From contig SAUS01000002.1 of NCBI GenBank assembly GCA_004000625.1, positions 1 through 64,000 of the forward strand: a stretch of 64,000 nt of DNA, written 5' to 3'. This DNA is from Candidatus Cibiobacter qucibialis. Its GTDB lineage: Bacteria; Bacillota; Clostridia; Oscillospirales; Ruminococcaceae. Position numbers and translations under genes: made by a program. A model generated the notes under the pieces. It was not told the DNA's origin and ran no database searches. It was given only the letters and a program-made list of their open reading frames with translations. Below are positions 50,703-58,300 of the stretch, in pieces (within the stretch, counting starts at the first letter, position 1; each line of letters opens with the position of its first letter).

Positions 50703-52004
50703 TCAGATCAGGCCCATCAGGCTGGGCAGACCCAGAGACAGTGCCGGGATATAGGTAACAGCCAGCAGGGCCAGCACCAATGCGACAAAGTACGGGATCA
50801 GCTTGGAAGTGACCTGCTCGATGGAAACATGGCCAATGCCGCAGCCGACAAACAGAACGGAGCCAACCGGCGGGGTGATGTTGCCCAGGCACATGTTGAA
50901 GATGAGCATAACGCCGAACTGGATCTCGGTCATGCCAAAGCTGGTAGCGATGGGCAGGAAGATCGGGGTAAAGATCAGGATGGCCGGGGTGATATCCATG
51001 AACATGCCGATCACCAGCAGGATGATGTTCATCAGCAGGAAGATGATGTACTTGTTGCTGGTCAGACTCATCAGGCCGTTGGAGATGGCTGCCGGGATGC
51101 CGGAGTAAGCCATAACAAAGGACATGGCGGAGGAAGCGGAGATCAGGAACAGGATGATACCGGAAGTTTTGGCAGAATCCAGCAGGATCTTCAAGAAGCT
51201 CTTGAACGTGATGCTCTTGTAGACGATGGAGAGGATCAGGCAGTACAGAACTGCGATGCCAGCGCCCTCGGTAGCGGTGAAGATACCGGAAACGATACCG
51301 CCGATAACGATGACGATGAGCAGCAGAGAGGGCACAGCGTCCCAAATGGTCTTGCCGATGCTCTTGCTCTTATCATAACCGGTAGCTTTCATGCCTGCCT
51401 TTTTGGCGCCGATAAAGGCAACCAGCATGCAGCACAGGCCCATCAGGATGCCGGGAACGTAACCAGCCATGAACAGGGTGGAGATGGAAACACCGCCAGC
51501 AACGGTGGAGTAAACAATGAATGCGGAGGTGGGCGGGATCAGCAGGCCGGTGGGGGCGGAAGCAATGTTGGCTGCTGCAGAGTAAGCGGGGTCATAGCCG
51601 TTTTCTTCCTCAATGGGGCTGATGCAGCCGCCCATGGCGGAAGCAGCAGCAACGGAGGAACCGGACAGTGCGCCGAACAGCATGTTGCCCAGGATGTTGG
51701 CCTGTGCCATGGAGCCGGGGATCTTGCCAACGAACAGCTGGGCAAAGTTGACCAGGCGCTTGGCAATACCGCCGTTGTTCATGATGTTGCCAGCCAGGAT
51801 GAAGAGGGGCACAGCCAGCAGAGAGAAAGACTCAACGCCGGAGTTCATCTTCTGCATGGTGATAAAGGTGATCTGGTCCCAAGACAGGGTGGACATGGCG
51901 GTTACAATGGAAGAAACCACGATGCTGATGGAGATGGGCACGCCCAAAAACAGCAGCACGCCGAACACAGCAAAAAGGATAACGGTTGTCAGTGTAATGC
52001 TCAT
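50703..52004 (-). CDS. dctM: TRAP transporter large membrane subunit
   Basis: 433 residues, very hydrophobic with about 12 helices. Family features include FFVLLFLGVPI-like AVFGVLLFLGVPISISIV near the start, ISPIEEENGYDPAYSAAANIASAPTGLLIPPTSAFIVYS and NITPPVGSVLFVGCGIGHVS. It is the sodium-driven channel of a tripartite carrier for organic acids or sugar acids. Last gene of the GH31-dctPQM unit. Confidence 0.93.
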   Translation of the reverse strand: MSITLTTVILFAVFGVLLFLGVPISISIVVSSIVTAMSTLSWDQITFITMQKMNSGVESFSLLAVPLFILAGNIMNNGGIAKRLVNFAQLFVGKIPGSMAQANILGNMLFGALSGSSVAAASAMGGCISPIEEENGYDPAYSAAANIASAPTGLLIPPTSAFIVYSTVAGGVSISTLFMAGYVPGILMGLCCMLVAFIGAKKAGMKATGYDKSKSIGKTIWDAVPSLLLIVIVIGGIVSGIFTATEGAGIAVLYCLILSIVYKSITFKSFLKILLDSAKTSGIILFLISASSAMSFVMAYSGIPAAISNGLMSLTSNKYIIFLLMNIILLVIGMFMDITPAILIFTPIFLPIATSFGMTEIQFGVMLIFNMCLGNITPPVGSVLFVGCGIGHVSIEQVTSKLIPYFVALVLALLAVTYIPALSLGLPSLMGLI

Positions 52005-52019
52005 TGTTCTGTGCCCTCC

Positions 52020-52511
52020 TTAGCAGTCAACTTTTTCGCCGGTGATATCTTCATAAATGTTGATGATCTGGGCGATGATGATGAAAATGCCGGAAATCGG
52101 AGCGATGGAGTACACCAGACTGCGGGGGATGCCCAGCAGAGCGGAGAATTCACGGCTGGCAGAAACAGCCAGCTTGAAGCCGCCGATGGTGATGACGAAG
52201 ATCGCCAGCAGCAGGATCAGGCCGTCGATGGCAACCAGCAGAGCGGTGTGGGCTTTGCCGGTGAATTTATCGCGCACCAGCGTCAGGGACATATGCTCAC
52301 GGGTGGAGAATGCGTAAGCTGCACCGATAAAGCCGGTCCAGATCAGGCTGTAGCGCACCAGTTCCTCCGTAAAGGCAACGGGGCTGTTGAGGACATAACG
52401 GGAGAACACCTGGATGAGAACCAGGATGGTCATGAAAGACAGCAGAACGGCACAGGCAATGCTGAGGGACTTATCCATCCAGAACTTTACTTTACCCAAA
52501 AACTGTTTCAT
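52020..52511 (-). CDS. dctQ: TRAP transporter small membrane subunit
   Basis: 163 residues with four hydrophobic helices. VFSRYVLNSPVAFTEELVRYSLIWTGFIGAAYAFSTREHMSL is the DctQ signature. It forms the membrane complex with DctM; it lies 3 bases after dctP and 15 before dctM. Confidence 0.92.
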   Translation of the reverse strand: MKQFLGKVKFWMDKSLSIACAVLLSFMTILVLIQVFSRYVLNSPVAFTEELVRYSLIWTGFIGAAYAFSTREHMSLTLVRDKFTGKAHTALLVAIDGLILLLAIFVITIGGFKLAVSASREFSALLGIPRSLVYSIAPISGIFIIIAQIINIYEDITGEKVDC

Positions 52512-52514
52512 GTT

Positions 52515-53549
52515 TTATTCCCCCTCTCGTGCAGCTTCAATCGTATCCATCAGGGTCTTAACGCCGGGATACTCGTTTTCGTAAGCTTCGATCATGGGCT
52601 GGGTCGCTTCGCGGAAAGCTTCCTTGTCAACGTCGTAAACAAACTCAACGCCCATGGTTTCCTGTGCTTCCTTCACAGCTTCCTCAATGGCCGTATCCCA
52701 CATGACCTTATGGGCCTCGGTGGAGTTGTGGGCAGCTTCCAGAATGATCTCCTGATCTTCCGGGGAGATCTGCTTCCATACCTTTTCGCTCATGATCAGA
52801 ACGTCGGGGATCATGGCGTGCTGGTCAACGGAGTAGACCTTGCACACTTCGCCGTGCTTGCCGGTGGTCAGTGCGGTTTCGTTGTTTTCGGTGCCGTCAA
52901 TGATGCCGGTCTGCAGGGAGGTATACACATCGCCGTAAGACATGGCAACGGGAATGCCGCCCAGATAGTTCATCATATCGGTCTGGGACTTCATGTCCTG
53001 CACGCGGATCTTCAGGCCCTTCAGGTCAGCCGGGGTGCGGATGGCTCTGTCTTTGGTGTAGAAAGAGCGGGCGCCGGAGGTGTAATAGGTCAGGGTAACA
53101 AAGCCGTCATCGCCGGTAGAGAGGAAGAAATCCTGCATCTGCTGGGAGTCCATGACATGGTAGAAATCCTCGGTATCATTAAAGATGTAAGGCAGGCCGA
53201 ATGCGTTGTAGGCTTCGTTGTACGTTGCCAGACCGGGGGCAGAAACCTTGGTCATGGCGATAACGCCTGCCTGCAGCTGCTCCAGGTTCTCGTTTTCGCT
53301 GCCGAGCTGGCCGTTGGGGAAGATCTTGATCTGGACGCGGCCATCGGTCTTTTCGTTCACTTCCTCAGCAAACTGGGTCATGGCAATGTGGACGGTGTGG
53401 GTCTCGGACAGGCCGTGGGCCAGCGTCAGAACCAGTGGGTTTTCTGCGCTGTAGCTGGTGTCAGCCGTGGTGCTGGATGCGCCGCAGCCAGCCATCAGCC
53501 CGGCGCACAGCACAGCAGCCGTTGCCAGCGCTGCAATCTTTTTGAACAT
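52515..53549 (-). CDS. dctP: TRAP transporter substrate-binding lipoprotein
   Basis: 344 residues with lipobox GLMAGC (Cys22) and a DctP domain: LVLTLAHGLSETHTVHIAMTQFAEEVNEKTDGRVQIKIFPNGQLGSENENLEQLQAG, and LKGLKIRVQDMKS with the conserved Arg that usually contacts a carboxylate. The ligand is therefore probably a carboxylate such as a uronic or aldonic acid. It follows the GH31 gene by 41 bases. Confidence 0.92.
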   Translation of the reverse strand: MFKKIAALATAAVLCAGLMAGCGASSTTADTSYSAENPLVLTLAHGLSETHTVHIAMTQFAEEVNEKTDGRVQIKIFPNGQLGSENENLEQLQAGVIAMTKVSAPGLATYNEAYNAFGLPYIFNDTEDFYHVMDSQQMQDFFLSTGDDGFVTLTYYTSGARSFYTKDRAIRTPADLKGLKIRVQDMKSQTDMMNYLGGIPVAMSYGDVYTSLQTGIIDGTENNETALTTGKHGEVCKVYSVDQHAMIPDVLIMSEKVWKQISPEDQEIILEAAHNSTEAHKVMWDTAIEEAVKEAQETMGVEFVYDVDKEAFREATQPMIEAYENEYPGVKTLMDTIEAAREGE

Positions 53550-53590
53550 TTTGTTTCCTCCTTCTATTTTGTATCGCGTTTTACGGCGCG

Positions 53591-56116
53591 TTACATACCA
53601 ATCAGATCAAACTGCTCAAACGAGACCATGACCTCATGGTCCTTTTTGGGGTTGGGGTATTTGACCTGCACGCTCTTCAGGCGCTGGCTGTAGTACCAGC
53701 CGCTCTCGGCTTCCTCAAACTTGCGGCGGTGCAGGAAGTGCGGCAGCTCCTTGCCGTCCAACTGTACATAGAACGGGGATTTTTCGCGGTGGATCATATC
53801 CAGATACATGCTTTCCACAGCGGTATCGTAATCGCCCTCGTTGGTAAAGTGAACGTAAGTCTTTACGCCTGCGGTCACGGCAATGCGGGTCTTGAGGTAA
53901 GCGCCCTTCAGGTACTCATTGGTGCAGCCGTCATCCTCGTACAGTACAAACTCGGAATCCACATCCGGTGCCATCAGGATCTCCAGCTCAGTGGTCTTTT
54001 CGGTCATCAGGTTGTGCAGGCGGTTGCCGCTCATGGGCAGGATAGCACCGCTGCGCACAAACAGCGGGATGCTGGAAATATCGACCGGTACCTCGATCGT
54101 CTGGCCGGGAGCGTACTCCTCGCGGGTGTAGAAGTTGTAGAAGCGCTCGTTTTCGTTCTCGGTCTTGGGCAGGTAGACAGGGCGCACGGTCTGGCCCTTT
54201 TCCACAACGTTGGCAACCAGCAGAGAATCGCCAAACATGAAGTCAACGCCCTCATCATAGGTGGCGGGGTCGTTCTGGAACACGGCGAAGGTGGGCTGCC
54301 AGATCGGCAGGCCGCTTTCGTGGGCGCGCACCATCAGGGAATACAGCATCGGGCTGAGCTTATAGCGGAAGTTGATGGCATCGCGGATGTACTGCTTTTT
54401 ATCACTGAACATCCAAGGCTCGGTCACGGTGTTGTCGGTGTTGGTGGAATGGATGGAGAAGCGCGGCTGGAAGATGCCGTTCTGCACCCAGCGCACGAAC
54501 AGCTCGGCCTCCGGTGCGGGGCCATAGAAGCCGCCGATATCGCAGCCGTGGTTGGAAACACCGCACAGGGCCATGCCCAGGATGGTGGCAATGTTGTATT
54601 TCAGGGTATCCCAGTGGGTCAGGTTATCGCCTGCCCAAACCTGGGCGTAACGCTGGATGCCGGCATGGCCGGAACGGCAGACCGAGAAGGGACGGCAGTT
54701 GGGGTCGTACTCTTCAATGGCTTCGTTGGAAAGCTGGCACATCAGGTTGCTCATCACCGGCTTCATGGTGCCGATGGTGCTGCCCTTGCCCTCAAAGTAA
54801 ACTTTGGCGTCCTTGTCCACCATGCTGTCGTACTCACAGTTGTCGTTCCACAGGGAGCGGCAGCCGTAACGCAGCAGGGCGTCCTTGATGTACTGTTTCC
54901 AGTGTTCGCGGGTGGACTGCTTGGTAAAGTCCACAAACAGGCCGGGGCCGCCCCACCAGGTGCCCACCGCCAGGCCGTCCACACCGGCGTTATCATCAGA
55001 TGCAGGCAGGAACATATCCTTTGCCTTCATCTCTTCCAACAGGGGGTGAACCAGCAGCATGCCGGGTTTGATGTTGGGCGAAACGATAATGCCGCGCTTG
55101 ACCATCTGGGCAAACCAGTCAGCGGGGTCCTTAAAGCGCTTGTTGTTCCAGGTGAAGGTGCAGCGCTTGATGCCCTGCTCGGTTTCCACGGCGCAGTAGC
55201 CGGAGGAAAGCTGGAAGCCGTCCACGGGGATGTCCTCCTCATGGGTGGTATCAATGAATTCCAGCACAGCGTCATCGCTGTTTTCCGGCAATTCGGGGTA
55301 GTACATGGAGCTGCCCAGATAGCCCAGCGCTGCTTTGGGCAGCATGACGGACTTGCCGGTCAGATCGGTGTAACGCTCAATGATATCGCGGATGGAGGGG
55401 CCTGCGATCAGGAAGAGATCCACATCCCCGGCATCGGTGCGGTAGGTGGAGTAACGGTGCCAGTAGTTACGCTTTTCGCGGCCCATGTTGAAATCACATT
55501 CAGCGGTGTTGTGGTAAAAGTAACCAACTGCCTGTTTGGTACCGCGGTTCAGCTTGATGTAGAACGGAATGTGTTTGTACAGGGAATCGGTCTCCTTGGC
55601 ATTGTAGCCCATGGCATCGCCGGGGGCCATGTTCATGTACTTTTCAGCCTTGTTGATCTCGCCGGATTTTTCGCCAAAGCCATAGAAGCAGTCGTCGGCT
55701 TCAATCTGGGAAGCGTGCATGCGGCGGTGGTTGGAATCCTCACGATAAGCAAGGTCGGGAATGTCTGCATGCAGCAGGCTGCCATCTTTATCGTATACCA
55801 TGATACGGAAGGGTGCCTTTTCCACAACCACCTTCAGGCGGCTGCCCTGGATCACGGCCTGCTTGTCGCCATCGGTCAGTTCGGCAGCGGCGGTCTGCAC
55901 GCGCTTGCGGCAGTCCTTCATCAGCTCGTCCGTGCGGGAGTCCCAGGCGGTCATGGTCAGACTGTAGGACGCTTCGTCCCAGTCCCCATCAAAACCGGCG
56001 CGGATACGCAGAATATCGTCCGTCAAAAACCAGATGCGGATCTCCACCGCATTGGTGGAAACCGAGAAGCAGTTTTCCAGCTTTTTGACCGGACCTGCCG
56101 TGTAGCAAACTTTCAT
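53591..56116 (-). CDS. GH31 alpha-glycosidase
   Basis: 841 residues of the GH31 family: an N-terminal beta-sandwich, then the barrel with ADDCFYGFGEKSGEINKAEKYMNMAPGDAMGYN (substrate loop) and the nucleophile region SLWNDNCEYD, where Asp425 is the expected nucleophile. QPRFSIHSTNTDNTVTEPWMF, FRYKLSPMLYSLM and the C-terminal PLFVRSGAILPM are typical. No signal peptide, so it acts in the cytoplasm. The ATG at 56116 follows AGGAG; a TTG at 56122 is less likely. Coupling to a TRAP carrier suggests an alpha-linked, acid-containing substrate, but alpha-glucosidase and alpha-xylosidase functions remain open. Confidence 0.88.
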   Translation of the reverse strand: MKVCYTAGPVKKLENCFSVSTNAVEIRIWFLTDDILRIRAGFDGDWDEASYSLTMTAWDSRTDELMKDCRKRVQTAAAELTDGDKQAVIQGSRLKVVVEKAPFRIMVYDKDGSLLHADIPDLAYREDSNHRRMHASQIEADDCFYGFGEKSGEINKAEKYMNMAPGDAMGYNAKETDSLYKHIPFYIKLNRGTKQAVGYFYHNTAECDFNMGREKRNYWHRYSTYRTDAGDVDLFLIAGPSIRDIIERYTDLTGKSVMLPKAALGYLGSSMYYPELPENSDDAVLEFIDTTHEEDIPVDGFQLSSGYCAVETEQGIKRCTFTWNNKRFKDPADWFAQMVKRGIIVSPNIKPGMLLVHPLLEEMKAKDMFLPASDDNAGVDGLAVGTWWGGPGLFVDFTKQSTREHWKQYIKDALLRYGCRSLWNDNCEYDSMVDKDAKVYFEGKGSTIGTMKPVMSNLMCQLSNEAIEEYDPNCRPFSVCRSGHAGIQRYAQVWAGDNLTHWDTLKYNIATILGMALCGVSNHGCDIGGFYGPAPEAELFVRWVQNGIFQPRFSIHSTNTDNTVTEPWMFSDKKQYIRDAINFRYKLSPMLYSLMVRAHESGLPIWQPTFAVFQNDPATYDEGVDFMFGDSLLVANVVEKGQTVRPVYLPKTENENERFYNFYTREEYAPGQTIEVPVDISSIPLFVRSGAILPMSGNRLHNLMTEKTTELEILMAPDVDSEFVLYEDDGCTNEYLKGAYLKTRIAVTAGVKTYVHFTNEGDYDTAVESMYLDMIHREKSPFYVQLDGKELPHFLHRRKFEEAESGWYYSQRLKSVQVKYPNPKKDHEVMVSFEQFDLIGM

Positions 56117-56272
56117 GTACAAGCTCCTTCCCTTTTCTGTTTCATGTATTTGTCCGTTTTTTTGGCCTGCTTAAAAATTACGGTCACGCACTTTCTGCTC
56201 GTCAGTGGGCATATTGAACAGAAATCGCCATTCCTTTACCCATAATCCATAGCAGCCTTTTATTTCATCCCT

Positions 56273-56334
56273 ATCATATCAAAGTTCGTTTATTTTTTCC
56301 TCACATTTTGTAGCCTAAATATTGCAAAATGTGA
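56273..56334 (-). promoter_or_regulatory. Extended -10 promoter and upstream palindrome of the GH31-TRAP operon
   Basis: Minus strand TGATATGAT (-10 TATGAT at 56273-56278, with TG one base upstream) lies about 160 bases before the GH31 start. Upstream is a perfect 10-bp inverted repeat TCACATTTTG (56301-56310) / CAAAATGTGA (56325-56334) with 14 bases between, covering roughly -35 to -65. The position suits an activator or dual regulator. Confidence 0.55.
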
Positions 56335-56501
56335 TATAGTCGAGGTTGAAGGCCGAATAGGCAGTGGGACGGAGGTGGGATTGGGGATTTGGATTGGATG
56401 AGGTTGGCACATCTTCAGCACTGCTTGTTTCCTGCAGTTCTGGCTTTTCCTTTTATATTGTAAGCCGCAACCTGTCCACACCCAGCGTAACCGGGATCTA
56501 T

Positions 56502-56547
56502 GGCAACACCGCACAATTCCCGCCTGACGGCTTAAGCACCGCTCCGG
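56502..56547 (-). repeat. MITE-like repeat, 46-bp truncated end
   Basis: Only the GGCAACACCGCACAATTCCC end up to the GCACCGCTCCGG segment remains; the sequence then diverges. It lies in the gene-free stretch 56117-56781, which otherwise contains the GH31 promoter, a TTGCGC/GCGCAA hairpin near 56733-56753 followed by CTTTTTG, and decayed sequence. Confidence 0.7.
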
Positions 56548-56781
56548 TGTATGCCGGTACGGATGATGTTCGGCAGTACAAATGCCTGTTCATTTGAACT
56601 GCTCAAAAGATGTAACTTTTTCGTGTACGACTCCCCATGTTTCTTGACGGGATGAGCCATTCAGGATATGCTATGAGCAGTTGGATTGCTCAGTCATTAT
56701 GATACGCACCTCAAATGCCTTCGCCATAGACTTGCGCAATTTGATGGCGCAAGCTTTTTGTGGACAGGAGTGCTCACCAAA

Positions 56782-57113
56782 ATGACGTTTGGAGAGAAAT
56801 TCAAGGCTGAACGGGAGAAGCGGAAGCTGACCCAGCAGGAAGTAGCCGATGCACTGGGGATCAACAGACGTATGATTACCCGGTACGAGAACGGCATTTC
56901 CTTTCCGCGCACCAAAGGCGCTTACAGAAAAATCGCGGGTTTGAAAAGATGCTCAATGATCTCAAGGCACAAGCCTCTTACGAGGCGGATGAGATGGAAC
57001 GCCTCAAAGCCGAAGGTCGAGAGAAATCCGCGACGTACCGGCAGTTTTTCGGCAACCGGCTCTTTTATAAGCAGCTGCTGAACACCTATAAGAAATACGG
57101 CTTAATGGACTAA
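56782..57113 (+). pseudogene. XRE-family regulator with internal deletion and frameshift
   Basis: The frame from ATG 56782 gives an intact helix-turn-helix (MTFGEKFKAEREKRKLTQQEVADALGINRRMITRYENGISFPR), then after AYRKIAG it loses the family sequence. A different frame picks up at about 56934 with RGFEKMLNDLKAQASYEADEMERLKAEGREK and ends FYKQLLNTYKKYGLMD at the stop of 57111-57113, the normal C terminus of these proteins. About 10-25 residues between the two parts are missing. The gene is broken, but the DNA-binding half may still be made. Confidence 0.75.
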
Positions 57114-57151
57114 GCGCATCCGGAAGAGAATGGAGAAAGACAGGTGATGTT

Positions 57152-57361
57152 ATGAACTGGATCAATGAATTGTCGTGGTTATGGGAAACACTTGGCATTG
57201 CGCTTATTGCTGCGGCTGTCTGCGTAGCTTGCGCCGCTCTGATCTGCAAAGCAGCGAAGAAGAAAACCAACAAAAAGGTGTTGGCTGTCATCGGTGCTGC
57301 AGCGTTTGTGGGCGCGATTCTGGCGGTCATTCTGATTGCCCGGACACCGATGCCGATTTGA
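57152..57361 (+). CDS. Small two-helix membrane protein
   Basis: 69 residues: MNWINELSWLWETLGIAL opens a first helix (about 12-33), then the basic loop CKAAKKKTNKK and a second helix (about 43-65). No recognised family. It lies 38 bases after the broken regulator and 20 bases before the flavodoxin gene with which it is probably co-transcribed; its ribosome site is weak (AGGTG at 57142-57146). Confidence 0.55.
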   Translation: MNWINELSWLWETLGIALIAAAVCVACAALICKAAKKKTNKKVLAVIGAAAFVGAILAVILIARTPMPI

Positions 57362-57381
57362 TTAGACAGGAGGCTTTTACT

Positions 57382-57891
57382 ATGGATAAGGAAAAATATT
57401 CGATCATATTCAGCAGCTTGACCGGCAACACAAAAAAACTTGCTGATACAATTCGCGCGGTGCTTCCGGCAGAAGACTGTGACTATTTCGGTGCGCCGAA
57501 AGCGGAAGAACTGCACTCCGAAATACTCTATATCGGGTTCTGGACGGATAAGGGCAACGCGGACAGTGCAACCTTGGAACTACTATCAAAGCTGAGAGAC
57601 AAAAAGGTTTTTCTATTCGGGACGGCGGGCTTTGGCGGCAGCGAGGCATATTTTCAGAAGATCCTTGAGCATGTTAAGCAGTCTGTTGGCCCAAGCAACT
57701 CCGTGTTCGGAGCGTATATGTGCCAGGGCAAAATGCCGCAGTCGGTACGGGATCGTTATATGAAAATGAAGACACAGCCGGAGCATCCGGCAAACATTGA
57801 CGCTCTGATTGAGAACTTTGACCGTGCCCTCTCCCATCCGGATGAGGACGATTTGGAGAGACTGAGGAAAATCGTTTTGGATCGACAATAG
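57382..57891 (+). CDS. Flavodoxin family protein, BilS-like
   Basis: 169 residues. The FMN phosphate loop is SSLTGNTKKLA (about 11-21), followed by IGFWTDKGNADSATLELL and LFGTAGFGGSEAYFQKIL, which form the other FMN loops; the tail ENFDRALSHPDEDDLERLRKIV is also conserved in the group I recall as BilS. BilS is the flavodoxin partner reported to assist the bilirubin reductase BilR in gut Firmicutes. No bilR-like reductase is in the window, so another redox partner is possible. AGGAGG is 8 bases before the ATG. It sits between two damaged MITE copies. Confidence 0.75.
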   Translation: MDKEKYSIIFSSLTGNTKKLADTIRAVLPAEDCDYFGAPKAEELHSEILYIGFWTDKGNADSATLELLSKLRDKKVFLFGTAGFGGSEAYFQKILEHVKQSVGPSNSVFGAYMCQGKMPQSVRDRYMKMKTQPEHPANIDALIENFDRALSHPDEDDLERLRKIVLDRQ

Positions 57892-57908
57892 AACAGGGGG
57901 ATTCCTTA

Positions 57909-58007
57909 GGCAATACCGCACAATTCCCGCCTTACGGCTTAAGCACCGCTCCGGCGGCTGCGGCACCTCGCTCGCCGTATCGTCACTTAGAATTATGCGG
58001 TATTGCC
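57909..58007 (-). repeat. MITE-like repeat, 99-bp internally deleted form
   Basis: Both ends are present (GGCAATACCGCA...TGCGGTATTGCC) but the central 73 bases with the GATAATAC palindrome are missing. The flanks CTTA and ATAA do not match. It is inserted just after the flavodoxin gene. Confidence 0.75.
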
Positions 58008-58122
58008 ATAAATTAAAAAAGAACACTGCTTTTGAACCGCGGCGCAGGTGCGCCGCTCAAAAATTGGTGCGCTATCGAAAAATGCAGGCGGCAACCTTTT
58101 ATCATCAAGTACCATAAAAGAA

Positions 58123-58157
58123 CTGCTGCAAGCACTGCAAGCAGTTTTTATTCAGTC
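58123..58157 (+). terminator. Possible terminator downstream of the flavodoxin gene
   Basis: CTGCTGCA...TGCAAGCAG forms a stem with one bulged base, followed by TTTTTATT. A GCGGCGC-AGGT-GCGCCGC hairpin lies upstream at 58039-58056. The 57892-58300 gap holds no gene besides the MITE copy and the GH2 promoter. Confidence 0.5.
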
Positions 58158-58230
58158 CTGCATTTTACAAATCATTCTACTGAAAATTCTACTATTTCAT
58201 CATAAAAACTTTCTAAAATCCTGTCGGACG

Positions 58231-58243
58231 CTGTGGTACAATA
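58231..58243 (+). promoter_or_regulatory. Extended -10 promoter of the GH2 gene
   Basis: TGTGGTACAAT contains TG-G-TACAAT, an extended -10 element, about 60 bases upstream of the start codon. No convincing -35 box. Confidence 0.45.
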
Positions 58244-58300
58244 AACCTATCATAAAATAACATTCCGCACCACAAACCACAACAAGACAGGAGATTTGCC

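Noticed and set aside
50829..53693. 954-codon open frame on the plus strand opposite the TRAP genes
   Set aside because: Antisense shadow of dctM, dctQ and dctP; Asp/Gly/His/Gln-rich with no domain.
53636..56245. 869-codon plus-strand frame opposite GH31, and similar long frames opposite GH2 (58250-60463) and GH78 (61922-63817)
   Set aside because: All are shadows produced by GC-rich third positions of genuine genes whose catalytic motifs are on the other strand.
8703..58007. The dispersed repeats as a CRISPR array
   Set aside because: Copies are 172 bp, widely scattered, palindromic and flanked by target duplications; there is no regular spacer array and no cas gene.
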